Of a stretch of DNA of 8,826 bases, positions 1 through 6,679 are shown one piece after another. The translations under genes and the position numbers were made by a program. The notes under the pieces are model-generated. The model did not search any database and was not told the origin of the DNA. It worked only from the letters and a program-made list of their open reading frames with translations. Origin of the DNA: SHLJ01 sp041618535 (lineage in GTDB: Bacteria > Bacteroidota > Bacteroidia > Flavobacteriales > Flavobacteriaceae); contig JBFKFP010000122.1 of assembly GCA_041618535.1 (NCBI GenBank), forward strand, positions 1-8,826, given 5' to 3'. Position 1 is the stretch's first letter. Each line of letters begins with the position of its first letter.

Positions 1-533
1 ATCCTGAAAAATGTGATCTGTGTGGGCCTGTTCTCTTCGGTCATGGCCGGGAGCAATTCAAAAACACCGACGATCAGGAGGCTCAAACCAACCACAAGAG
101 CCACGGTAAGGTTGCCTAACAATGCCATCTGCTTCAAATTGGAGGCATATACGTAAAGCAGTGCCGAGATAAGGATGAAAATGGCAGCAAAGCCAGGCCG
201 GCCTATCATATTGGAAAGGTAAAACCCCAGTCCGACACCGGCCAGTGTAAAAGCAGCGTAAAAATTATAAGCATGCTTTTCAGCGATGGTATTTCCGATT
301 ATTAAATTTTCGGGCCTGTTCACCTGGTCGGTCTCCACATCAAAAATATCATTGATTATGTAGCCGGCAGCGGCGATAAAAAGCGTGGAGAGCACCAGCA
401 AGCCAAATCCTTTAACATTAAAGGTTGTGGCCACGCCAAAATCGGCATCGAATAAGGCGTATTTAACCAACACCTGTGCCAGGGCAATCAACAAAAGGTT
501 CTTCCAGCGGATTAGATTAAAAAAGGCAATCAT
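1..533 (-). CDS. UbiA-family prenyltransferase, probably geranylgeranylglycerol-phosphate geranylgeranyltransferase-like (3' end off window)
   Basis: Read on the minus strand from ATG at 533-531, this gives 177 codons before the window edge; the family is usually about 280-300 residues, so the C-terminal part is missing. It is strongly hydrophobic, with membrane segments near residues 10-25, 42-60 and several more after residue 85. The first Asp-rich motif of UbiA enzymes is clear: N61-D62-x-x-D65-x-x-x-D69 followed by N72-R73-P74, which binds the Mg-prenyl diphosphate. The visible part ends just after a TFFR stretch, before the second Asp-rich motif would be expected. UbiA enzymes transfer a prenyl chain within the membrane. 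Bacteroidetes homologues in this gene neighbourhood are usually named geranylgeranylglycerol-phosphate geranylgeranyltransferase; that substrate is an annotation by homology, not proven here. The start is supported by an in-frame stop at 543-545; only a TTG lies between. It sits downstream of the KdsC-like gene on the same strand, across a 179-base spacer. Confidence 0.85.
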   Translation of the reverse strand, partial: MIAFFNLIRWKNLLLIALAQVLVKYALFDADFGVATTFNVKGFGLLVLSTLFIAAAGYIINDIFDVETDQVNRPENLIIGNTIAEKHAYNFYAAFTLAGVGLGFYLSNMIGRPGFAAIFILISALLYVYASNLKQMALLGNLTVALVVGLSLLIVGVFELLPAMTEENRPTQITFFR

Positions 534-542
534 CAAGAGTTT

Positions 543-591
543 TTAGTAGTTAGGTATTAGTAGTTAGTAGTTAGTAGTTAGTGTTTAGATA
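543..591. repeat. Phased array of seven 7-bp units, TTAGTAG family
   Basis: Seven consecutive heptamers run in exact 7-bp register, each beginning TTAG. Four are exactly TTAGTAG (at 543, 557, 564 and 571); the units at 550, 578 and 585 differ in their last three bases. The array lies immediately upstream of the prenyltransferase start and touches the in-frame stop before it. It is related to the TTAGTGG/TTAGTCG arrays near 2032-2158. Its function is unknown. Confidence 0.9.
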
Positions 592-691
592 GTGGTCATG
601 ATTATGATAATGGATGAGGTTCAGGTAACCGTTGCCAGGTCAGTATAACAATTCGCGGAAAAAGCTGAAAATTTGCCCCATACTATTCGTC

Positions 692-712
692 ATGCCGAAG
701 CCGCTTCGGCAT
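692..712. repeat. REP-like perfect palindrome just after the phosphatase stop
   Basis: Arms 692-700 (ATGCCGAAG) and 704-712 (CTTCGGCAT) are perfect 9-bp complements around a 3-base loop. The element touches the phosphatase stop codon at 713-715. Read on the minus strand it would make a strong hairpin right after that gene, but no run of U follows, so it is not a standard intrinsic terminator. The form, a palindrome preceded by GTC and followed by TCTAA, resembles short REP-like elements that I recall as common between genes in Bacteroidetes. It may limit read-through or protect the mRNA 3' end. Confidence 0.75.
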
Positions 713-1243
713 CTAATCAAACTTCGCAGTAAAATTCCTTATCCATTTGCCCTGCACCTTCATGACCTGTTCAATCACGTCCCTGGCGGCTCCTTTTCCC
801 CCGTTCTTGTGGGATACATATTTACTGATGGATTTGATTTCAGGAGCTGCGTCCTGCGGACAACAGGGGAGACCCACCTTCTGCATGACAAAGAGGTCCG
901 GGATATCGTCACCCATATAAAGCACATTTTTCGGATCTATATCGTATACATCCAGAAATTCTTCCAGTTGTTCGATCTTGTCACTCACACCGAGGTAAAT
1001 ATTGGTCACACCCAGTCCGCGTAATCTGGATCGCACGCCCTCATTGCTTCCACCGGAAATAATGCAGACGTGATAACCGTTATCAACAGCGGTTTTGAGG
1101 GCATATCCATCCTTTATATTCATTCGCCTGAGCAGGCTTCCATCTGTAGTTACAATAACATTTCCGTCGGTCAGAACACCATCTACATCAAAGATGAAGG
1201 TGGTGATATCATGCAGGTATTCCTTATAACTTTTTTCTTCCAT
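713..1243 (-). CDS. kdsC: KdsC-like HAD phosphatase (3-deoxy-D-manno-octulosonate 8-phosphate phosphatase)
   Basis: This 176-residue protein has the full set of HAD motifs in the compact, capless KdsC arrangement. Motif I is D19-V-D21-G-V-L-T-D-G, with D19 as nucleophile and D21 as acid/base; motif II is S63-G-G; motif III is K89; motif IV is G111-D112-D113 with D116. The length fits KdsC, a soluble cytoplasmic homotetramer that removes phosphate from KDO-8-phosphate to give KDO for the lipopolysaccharide core. Its start lies inside the 3' end of the DUF2520 gene with a 20-base overlap, so the two are very likely co-transcribed and perhaps translationally coupled. The GC-rich palindrome at 692-712 follows directly. 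Relatives such as the phosphatase domain of CMP-sugar synthases or other C0-type HAD enzymes cannot be fully excluded, because no kdsA or kdsB gene is in the window. Confidence 0.9.
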   Translation of the reverse strand: MEEKSYKEYLHDITTFIFDVDGVLTDGNVIVTTDGSLLRRMNIKDGYALKTAVDNGYHVCIISGGSNEGVRSRLRGLGVTNIYLGVSDKIEQLEEFLDVYDIDPKNVLYMGDDIPDLFVMQKVGLPCCPQDAAPEIKSISKYVSHKNGGKGAARDVIEQVMKVQGKWIRNFTAKFD

Positions 1244-2006
1244 GTGTTTGCTGAATGGATTCGGTTAGTTTTTCGTAAAGTTCTTTATGCATGGGATTTT
1301 CCAGCAAATTTAAATGACGTTTTATGGTCTTAATGTCGTTTCGCCGCGCAGGTCCGGTCTGTGCCATAAACGGAGACATATGCTGAACCTTTTTTGCGGT
1401 CTCTAAGATAAGAGGTTTGAGAATATCGAATGGAATATTCTTAATGTCGGTGATCTCGTGACCTACGCGGTACAATTGGTTTACAAAATTATTCACAAAA
1501 ACTGCTGCAAGATGCAGAGTCTGTCGCTGCTCTGTACTGATCCTGTAATAAGGGCTTCCGATTGAACCGGCCAGTTGCCGGAGAATTGTCAGGTCGTCCT
1601 TGTCGAGGGTTTCAAGGCAAAACGGAACCTGGCCGAAATCGACCTCTGCCTCCTCTGAGAATGTTTGAAGCGGATAAAGGACACCACGACGATTTTTCCC
1701 ATCCAGTTCGTGAATGCCGACACTGCCGGAGGTGTGAACAACCAACCGATCGGTAAAGGGCAGCTGCTGTGAAACACCAGCAATGGCATCATCACTTATG
1801 GCAATGATGCAGATGTCAGCAGCTTTCAGATCATCCAGTTTGTCGATTATCTCGGTTCTGTTTGCGTAGGACTTGATCTTATTTAAATTCCGGCTATACC
1901 AGCGGCTGACAATTATTTCATCTGCCTTGTCAAAGACTTTGAATAAATGCGTGGCAAGATTTCCGGCACCTATAAGCGATACATTGAGCATGTGGTAAAA
2001 ATACAT
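1224..2006 (-). CDS. DUF2520 / Rossmann-fold NAD(P)-binding oxidoreductase-like protein
   Basis: The protein is up to 260 residues. An N-terminal Rossmann fold shows the nucleotide-binding loop G13-A-G-N-L-A18, followed by alternating beta/alpha segments to about residue 120. The mostly helical C-terminal half matches DUF2520: a YPLQTF stretch, an HLAAVFVNNF helix and the T-G-P-A-R-R-N-D motif near the end. The domain order resembles F420-dependent NADP oxidoreductase and pyrroline-5-carboxylate reductase families, but the substrate is unknown. Two starts are possible: ATG at 2006-2004, or ATG at 1991-1989, five codons later, which puts Met directly before the first beta strand and fits the family better. 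It is the first gene of the leftward row and overlaps the KdsC-like gene. The recurrent flavobacterial order DUF2520 - HAD - UbiA-like suggests a shared or co-regulated envelope role, which is inference. Confidence 0.85.
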   Translation of the reverse strand: MYFYHMLNVSLIGAGNLATHLFKVFDKADEIIVSRWYSRNLNKIKSYANRTEIIDKLDDLKAADICIIAISDDAIAGVSQQLPFTDRLVVHTSGSVGIHELDGKNRRGVLYPLQTFSEEAEVDFGQVPFCLETLDKDDLTILRQLAGSIGSPYYRISTEQRQTLHLAAVFVNNFVNQLYRVGHEITDIKNIPFDILKPLILETAKKVQHMSPFMAQTGPARRNDIKTIKRHLNLLENPMHKELYEKLTESIQQTHGRKKL

Positions 2007-2031
2007 ATTTAATTCAGGTAATTGACAGTTA

Positions 2032-2059
2032 TTAGTCGTTAGTGGTTAGTCGTTAGTGG
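2032..2059. repeat. Left arm of inverted heptamer arrays (TTAGTCG / TTAGTGG alternating)
   Basis: Four exact 7-bp units occupy 2032-2059 and alternate: TTAGTCG, TTAGTGG, TTAGTCG, TTAGTGG. A degenerate unit follows. Bases 2039-2059 are complementary to 2135-2155 at 20 of 21 positions, so this arm can fold back on the array at 2131-2158. Confidence 0.9.
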
Positions 2060-2130
2060 TGAGTCTTCAGAGGTTAGATTGCAGTTATCGGTATGATTAA
2101 TCTTAATTAAATTGAAGATCATACTAGCTA

Positions 2131-2158
2131 CTAACCACTAACCACTAACCACTAATAA
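2131..2158. repeat. Right arm of inverted heptamer arrays (CTAACCA units)
   Basis: Three exact CTAACCA heptamers (2131, 2138, 2145) and one degenerate unit (2152) are the reverse complement of the TTAGTGG type at 2032-2059. With a 75-base spacer the two arms form a long near-perfect inverted repeat in the divergent region between the DUF2520 gene and ccsBA. The strand read 5'-3' here ends in a short A-rich run from 2157. Confidence 0.9.
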
Positions 2159-2198
2159 AAAAATGATAAAAATCATCCTTATTAAGACTCATTCCATT

Positions 2199-2228
2199 TA
2201 ACTTTGAAGAGCTAATTTATTAACTTTG
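2199..2228 (+). promoter_or_regulatory. Tandem Bacteroidetes -7 boxes ahead of ccsBA
   Basis: The octamer TAACTTTG occurs twice, at 2199-2206 and 2221-2228, both exact matches to the Bacteroidetes housekeeping -7 consensus TAnnTTTG. The second lies 25 bases before the ccsBA ATG and would give a leader of about 15-20 bases. A -33 TTG at the usual 17-23 base spacing is not obvious for either box; the TTG ending at 2206 is only 14 bases from the second. Two overlapping promoters, or one promoter with a duplicated box, are both possible. Confidence 0.6.
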
Positions 2229-2253
2229 CACAGTTTATTTTTTTGCCCACACT

Positions 2254-5200
2254 ATGCTTAAAAAAATCGGAGACCTCGTTTTTTCGACTCGTTTAACAGC
2301 CTTTTTGTTTATTGCTTTCGCGGCCGCTATGGCAGTTGGTACATTTATGGACGCCGGGATGGAGACATCTCCAACGCCATATTCGCGCCGGCTCGTATAT
2401 AATACCTGGTGGTTCGAGGGGATAATGGCCATGTTCATTGTAAACTTCTCCGGGAATATATTCCGATATAAACTCTGGCGGAAGGAGAAATGGACCGTTC
2501 TTGTCCTTCACCTTTCATTTATCTTCATCCTGCTGGGTGCTTTCGTTACACGATATGTAGGATATGAAGGTATGATGGGAATTCGGGAAGGAGCCACCGA
2601 GAACAAATTTCTTTCACAGAAAACCTATATCACTACATATATTGATGGGGATTACATGATAGATGGTCAGCCTCAGCGGTTAGTTCGTCATGATGAGGTA
2701 GATTTCTCACCCAGACTGGAAAATTCATTCAAGGCCAATACCAGTTATGGAGATACCGATGTCAAAATAGAAATGCTTGACTTCATAGCCGAAGCTGAAG
2801 AAGATATCGTTCCCGACCCGGAAGGGGAGACCTATCTCAAAATCGTTGAAGCCACAGACTCTGGTCCGCACAACCACTTCCTGAAGGATGAGCAAACTCA
2901 AAACGTCCATGGCAAGCTCTGGGCTTTTAATAAACCTACCCATGGTGCCATCAATATCGTTACTACAGACAGTACTATCAGCATTTATTCACCATATGAA
3001 GGAGAGTTCATGGCCATGGCCAACATGGAAACCCGTCCGCTGGTCAAGGACAGCCTGCAACCATTGGTTTTGCGTTCACGCTATGTGATAGACGGACAGG
3101 CCTTCGTGATCCCTGGTCCGCCGGTTAAAGGGAAATTCGCGGTGGTGGAGAAATCAGACCTTATGAGAGGGGAAGCGCAGGAAGGGATTTTACTCAAGGT
3201 GACGGCAAACGGAGAATCTGAGCAGGTAGGAGTGCTTGGGGGCTCGGGCTATAACAACCCGTTCCGCCAGGTATCTGTAGGCGGGCTGGATTTCTCTTTT
3301 AAATATGGGGCAAAAGTCCTGGAATTACCATTTTCAATAAAACTGAACGATTTTATCGCAGAGCGCTATCCAGGGACAAAGAATTCCTATTCTTCCTATG
3401 AAAGTAAGATTACCGTCTTTGATGAGAAGGAAGGTGATTTCGATTTCCACATTTATATGAACAATATACTCAATCACAGGGGCTACCGCTTTTTCCAGGC
3501 CTCATTCGACCCGGATGAGAAGGGAACAATCCTTTCGGTGAACCATGACTACTGGGGGACACTCCTGACATACATTGGCTACTTCCTTCTGTATTTCGGA
3601 CTGATGGCGATCATGTTTGCACCGGGAACCCGTTTCGATTCACTTCGGAAATACCTGAACAAAATCAAGAGAAAGAAGACCAAACTGGCAGCTGCTACCA
3701 TGCTGATATTAAGCATCTCAGCTTTCGGACAAGTGGATTCGACGGCTGTCGTAGACCAGGAAGGACCCGTGCATAATTTTGGCCGTCCGAACAAGGCCCA
3801 GGTTGATTCCATCCTCAGGGCTAACATCACCAAGGCGGAAGAGGCGGCGAAATTCGGAAAACTCGTTATCCAGGACCTCGACGGAAGGATGAAACCTATT
3901 AATACCTACGCTTCTGAATTGCTTCGGAAATTGACCAAATACGACAGCTACGACGGCCATAATGCCGACCAGATCTTCCTGAGCATGAACGAGAGTCCGT
4001 TCCTCTGGTACAACGTCCCGGTCATCTATCTTAGAAGTAAAAAGGCAGATTCCATCAGAAGGATAATAGGGGTTTCCAACGAAGATAAGTATGCTACCCT
4101 GGCCGATTTCTTTACGAACAATGGCCGATACAAGCTTGCGCCTTACCTCGAGGAAGCTTATAAAGCGCAGGTGCCGAATGCCTTTCAGAAGGAATTCAAG
4201 GAAACCGACCAAAGAGTAAACCTCCTTTACAATACCATCGATGGCAGGGCCCTGAAACTCTTCCCTGTACCTGGCGATGAGAACAATCTCTGGATCTCAC
4301 CCAAAGAGTACAGAGAGGGGAATTACAAGTTCGAGGATTCCCTGTATGGAAACTTTATCAATACCGGCTTTACGGCTTACCTCGTCAACCTGAATCAAGC
4401 CAAAGTCACCGGTGATTATTCCAAGGCCGATGAGCTGCTTGCTGCCATAAAGAAGACCCAGCAGAATCTTGGTGGCGATGTAATGATCCCGGAAGAAAAG
4501 ATCGAGACGGAAGTTCTCTACAATAAATACGATATCTTCAAGAAACTTTTCAGCTGGTATATGTATGCCGGTACGCTCATGTTTATCTTCCTGATCGTTC
4601 AGATCTTTAAGGAGCGAAGTAGAGCGATAAACGGATTGGTAAACCTATTCAAATGGATCATCGTCGGACTGTTTGCCGTGCATACTGCAGGGCTCGTCGT
4701 ACGCTGGTATGTATCGGGGCATGCGCCATGGAGTGATGCTTACGAAAGTATGATCTATGTGGCATGGGCCACGATGCTGTTTGGGCTGCTTTTCGGAAGG
4801 AAGAGCCAGCTTACCATTGCCGCAACGGCTTTTGTAACTTCAATGATCCTGATGATCGCCCACTGGAACTGGATGGATCCGAGCATTGCCAACCTTCAAC
4901 CGGTGCTGAATTCTTACTGGCTGATGATACACGTGGCGGTAATTGTGGGTAGCTACGGGCCGTTTACGCTGGGAATGATATTAGGTGTAGTGTCACTTAT
5001 TCTGATGATCCTAACCAATAAGAAGAACAGGAAAAAGATGAATCTGAATATCAAGGAGCTTACGGTGGTGAATGAAATGTCCCTCACAGTCGGATTGGTG
5101 ATGCTGACCATAGGTAACTTCCTTGGCGGAATGTGGGCCAATGAGAGCTGGGGCCGTTATTGGGGATGGGACCCCAAAGAGACATGGGCCCTGATCTCAA

Positions 5201-5472
5201 TCATCATCTACGCCTTCGTGGTGCATATGCGACTAATTCCGGGACTGCGTGGACGCTGGTTGTTCAACCTGATGGCTATACTTGCATTTGGTAGTATCAT
5301 GATGACCTATTTCGGTGTCAACTTCTACCTGGCCGGGCTGCACTCATACGCCAGCGGCGACCAGATCGTGAGCCTGAAGTTTATCGGGATATCACTTGGA
5401 ATTATTGCGCTATTAGGATTGTTGTCGAAAAGGAAGTACAATCTCTTTTATCAGAAAAGCGGGAAGGAGTAA
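2254..5472 (+). CDS. ccsBA: CcsBA: fused ResB-CcsA cytochrome c biogenesis protein (system II heme export and cytochrome c synthetase)
   Basis: This 1072-residue membrane protein moves heme across the inner membrane and attaches it to CXXCH motifs of apocytochromes c outside. The N-terminal ResB part has membrane segments near 12-32, 52-70 and 79-100, a large extracytoplasmic domain (about 100-433), and a segment at 434-454. After a basic cytoplasmic loop comes a short hydrophobic segment (478-492) and a second extracytoplasmic domain (to about 765). The C-terminal CcsA part has about eight to nine membrane segments (768-1060). The heme-handling WWD motif lies at W961-D973. Four histidines match the Helicobacter CcsBA pattern: H86 and H991 in the membrane, H893 and H1030 external. 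The last three are spaced 98 and 39 residues apart, close to the known protein as I recall it. H810 and H823 are additional. The full-length fusion is typical of Bacteroidetes. It stands alone, with no thioredoxin or cytochrome gene beside it. Confidence 0.96.
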   Translation: MLKKIGDLVFSTRLTAFLFIAFAAAMAVGTFMDAGMETSPTPYSRRLVYNTWWFEGIMAMFIVNFSGNIFRYKLWRKEKWTVLVLHLSFIFILLGAFVTRYVGYEGMMGIREGATENKFLSQKTYITTYIDGDYMIDGQPQRLVRHDEVDFSPRLENSFKANTSYGDTDVKIEMLDFIAEAEEDIVPDPEGETYLKIVEATDSGPHNHFLKDEQTQNVHGKLWAFNKPTHGAINIVTTDSTISIYSPYEGEFMAMANMETRPLVKDSLQPLVLRSRYVIDGQAFVIPGPPVKGKFAVVEKSDLMRGEAQEGILLKVTANGESEQVGVLGGSGYNNPFRQVSVGGLDFSFKYGAKVLELPFSIKLNDFIAERYPGTKNSYSSYESKITVFDEKEGDFDFHIYMNNILNHRGYRFFQASFDPDEKGTILSVNHDYWGTLLTYIGYFLLYFGLMAIMFAPGTRFDSLRKYLNKIKRKKTKLAAATMLILSISAFGQVDSTAVVDQEGPVHNFGRPNKAQVDSILRANITKAEEAAKFGKLVIQDLDGRMKPINTYASELLRKLTKYDSYDGHNADQIFLSMNESPFLWYNVPVIYLRSKKADSIRRIIGVSNEDKYATLADFFTNNGRYKLAPYLEEAYKAQVPNAFQKEFKETDQRVNLLYNTIDGRALKLFPVPGDENNLWISPKEYREGNYKFEDSLYGNFINTGFTAYLVNLNQAKVTGDYSKADELLAAIKKTQQNLGGDVMIPEEKIETEVLYNKYDIFKKLFSWYMYAGTLMFIFLIVQIFKERSRAINGLVNLFKWIIVGLFAVHTAGLVVRWYVSGHAPWSDAYESMIYVAWATMLFGLLFGRKSQLTIAATAFVTSMILMIAHWNWMDPSIANLQPVLNSYWLMIHVAVIVGSYGPFTLGMILGVVSLILMILTNKKNRKKMNLNIKELTVVNEMSLTVGLVMLTIGNFLGGMWANESWGRYWGWDPKETWALISIIIYAFVVHMRLIPGLRGRWLFNLMAILAFGSIMMTYFGVNFYLAGLHSYASGDQIVSLKFIGISLGIIALLGLLSKRKYNLFYQKSGKE

Positions 5473-5476
5473 ATTC

Positions 5477-5539
5477 AGTTCCTGGTTCCTATTAACTAGT
5501 ACCTAGTACTTAGTACCTGGTTCCTAGTACATGGTTCCT
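5477..5539. repeat. Phased array of nine 7-bp units, AGTNCCT family
   Basis: Nine consecutive heptamers in exact register start four bases after the ccsBA stop codon. Most are AGTACCT, AGTTCCT or GGTTCCT; the unit at 5491 is divergent. The same family occurs at 7848-7889 and 8611-8631. It lies in the spacer between ccsBA and the small membrane gene at 5656. Confidence 0.9.
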
Positions 5540-5582
5540 GTTAAACTTGCGGCATCTGTTTAGATCCTCTTAATAAGTAAGT

Positions 5583-5605
5583 TAAATCCTTACTCAAAGG
5601 ATTTA
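5583..5605. other. Perfect 9-bp hairpin between ccsBA and the small membrane gene
   Basis: Arms 5583-5591 (TAAATCCTT) and 5597-5605 (AAGGATTTA) are perfect complements around a 5-base loop. It lies 110 bases after the ccsBA stop and 50 bases before the next start. No immediate T-run follows; the first is at 5618-5622. An operator or a weak terminator is therefore as likely as a standard intrinsic terminator. Its right arm overlaps the box shared with the region upstream of 8683. Confidence 0.5.
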
Positions 5606-5625
5606 CCATCAATTGAATTTTTACT
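5596..5625 (+). promoter_or_regulatory. Upstream box, copy 1 of 2 (shared with 8632-8662)
   Basis: About 30 bases starting AAAgGATTTACCA, continuing through AATTG and ending TTTTTACT, recur at 8632-8662 with a few substitutions and one single-base gap. Copy 1 ends 30 bases before the ATG at 5656. The AATTG could supply a -33 TTG, but the -7 region (about 5627-5634) is a poor match to TAnnTTTG. It may be a promoter part or a protein-binding site. Confidence 0.45.
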
Positions 5626-5655
5626 TATATTGAGAGACCAACAAACCTAATTCGA

Positions 5656-5844
5656 ATGAATTTCATCAAGAAAATTGGCACGGGTTATTTTCTCATGCTG
5701 CTGCTTTGCGTCATTATTATCATTGTCGCCGAGTATTTATTCCTGTCCGGCGATCAGATGCACGGACTATTTATCGGCCTTTGGGCTCCCATGTTGATGG
5801 GTCTAATAATCTTCTTCAAACTCGTGGAACATGGAAGCAAATGA
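5656..5844 (+). CDS. Small two-pass inner-membrane protein, function unknown
   Basis: This is a 62-residue protein with a basic N-terminus (MNFIKKIG) and two predicted membrane helices, about residues 10-30 and 38-56, joined by a short loop carrying SGDQMHG. Positive charges at the N-terminus and near the C-terminus place both ends in the cytoplasm. I do not recognise a named family, but the layout is typical of small conserved membrane proteins of flavobacteria, and coding potential is supported by a clean second helix. It lies downstream of ccsBA on the same strand, but a 183-base spacer with its own repeat array and upstream box suggests separate transcription. Its last 14 bases overlap the start of the 35-codon gene at 5831, so the two probably form a translationally coupled pair. 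Confidence 0.7.
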   Translation: MNFIKKIGTGYFLMLLLCVIIIIVAEYLFLSGDQMHGLFIGLWAPMLMGLIIFFKLVEHGSK

Positions 5845-5938
5845 TGTAGTACTTTGGTTTTCGGTGGTTGTCTCCGTTTTAGTTATCATCTGGGCCATTG
5901 CCGTAATTCGGACTTATACCAGGATAGGGAAGGACTGA
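5831..5938 (+). CDS. 35-residue single-pass membrane peptide overlapping the previous gene
   Basis: ATG at 5831 opens a 35-codon frame ending at TGA 5936-5938. It encodes an acidic N-terminus (MEANDVV), one long hydrophobic helix (about residues 8-26, rich in V, I, L, W) and a basic tail (RTYTRIGKD). By the positive-inside rule the tail is cytoplasmic and the N-terminus outside. The start overlaps the end of the 62-residue gene by 14 bases in another frame, a common sign of translational coupling. It is short, so chance cannot be excluded, but the amphipathic layout and tight overlap argue for a real gene. It could be a subunit or regulator working with the two-pass protein; no family is recognised. 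Confidence 0.6.
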   Translation: MEANDVVLWFSVVVSVLVIIWAIAVIRTYTRIGKD

Positions 5939-6003
5939 ATCCTCTGCTAGAAGTTATTGGTTATTGGAAAGAGGTTTTTATGAAGAAACCACTAACAGAT
6001 AAC

Positions 6004-6594
6004 TTATTTTTTCGCTTTAACAGTGTAGTCACGACTAGCTTCAGATAGATAAGTGATCTCCATTTTTCTGAGTCGCTTGTTGTCGAATTGCTCATGCATG
6101 TTGTACTTCATGCCGTCCCAGCGCCAAACTGGAAATCCGGGATTTCGACTTCTGAATAGAATATCAGGCTGTGTAAGCGGATTAAGATTTAGGAACACAA
6201 GGGTTCCCTTTGACCCGAAATTTACAGAATAATTACCTTCCATGTCCTTTACGAATAAAAAGGTGTTCACTTCAGTTATGCCCGGGGAGTCAGTTAAATT
6301 ACCAAATTCGATTGCTATCTCTTCAATGCCGTCAAAGTTCAGATCGAGTGGAATAACCCTGACATCAAAAGGAGAATCAGCAGTTTTCAGATCGTCTTTT
6401 AAAAAGAACTGGCTGCCATTTGCCGACAGAGCAAAACCGGTTTTTTTAAAAATCTCGTTTTTTTCGGCATTGGATAATGTGCTGTTGCTGTTTTCAAATA
6501 GGATTGCTGCGTTTTTATCAAGAATTGGCTCTTGAGCATACAGGGAAGCACAAACACATAGGCATGCTAACAGATTGAGGGAAAATGTCTTCAT
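6004..6594 (-). CDS. Secreted or periplasmic protein of unknown function with an EF-hand-like loop
   Basis: This 196-residue protein starts with a clear Sec signal peptide: basic MK, a hydrophobic core to about residue 18, and likely cleavage after A20 (LYA then QEP). There is no lipobox cysteine at the cleavage point, so export to the periplasm or beyond is expected. Near the middle, D84-x-N86-x-D88-G89 followed by E91 and E92 resembles a calcium-binding loop of the kind seen in dockerin, VCBS or FG-GAP repeats. The flanking beta-rich segments (residues 76-160) would suit a beta-propeller-like fold, but one copy cannot make a propeller. The tail is basic (VKAKK) and no sorting domain is seen. 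It is convergent with the small membrane genes, 65 bases apart, and divergent from the decayed gene at 6821. The product name is therefore hypothetical protein with signal peptide. Confidence 0.8.
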   Translation of the reverse strand: MKTFSLNLLACLCVCASLYAQEPILDKNAAILFENSNSTLSNAEKNEIFKKTGFALSANGSQFFLKDDLKTADSPFDVRVIPLDLNFDGIEEIAIEFGNLTDSPGITEVNTFLFVKDMEGNYSVNFGSKGTLVFLNLNPLTQPDILFRSRNPGFPVWRWDGMKYNMHEQFDNKRLRKMEITYLSEASRDYTVKAKK

Positions 6595-6652
6595 GGGATT
6601 AATTAATTGATCAATGAAAATTAATGATTATTATCCTAATTCCGGCATTTTT

Positions 6653-6679
6653 CTCGATACTTATACCGTTTTTATCGAG
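6653..6679. other. Inverted repeat in the divergent spacer
   Basis: CTCGATA at 6653-6659 and TATCGAG at 6673-6679 are perfect 7-bp arms around 13 bases, 59 bases upstream of the secreted-protein start. A second dyad, TGGCA-GG-TGCCA, lies at 6744-6755. Either could be a protein-binding site, but there is no direct support. No convincing TAnnTTTG box was found in 6595-6820 on either strand. Confidence 0.35.

Noticed and set aside
632..1024. 130-codon plus-strand frame overlapping the KdsC-like gene
   Set aside because: It is antisense to the phosphatase and lacks any domain; the minus-strand frame has all HAD motifs.
3718..4212. 164-codon open frame on the minus strand inside ccsBA
   Set aside because: It lies fully antisense to a strongly supported gene; the protein shows no recognisable family and is a codon-usage shadow.
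5973..5990. Hairpin GGTTT/AAACC between convergent genes as a shared terminator
   Set aside because: Only 5 bp of stem, with no clear T-run on either side; too weak to list as a terminator.
5854..6048. 64-codon plus-strand frame after the small membrane genes
   Set aside because: It overlaps the better-supported 35-codon frame in another phase and runs into the 3' end of the convergent gene; the composition is not protein-like.
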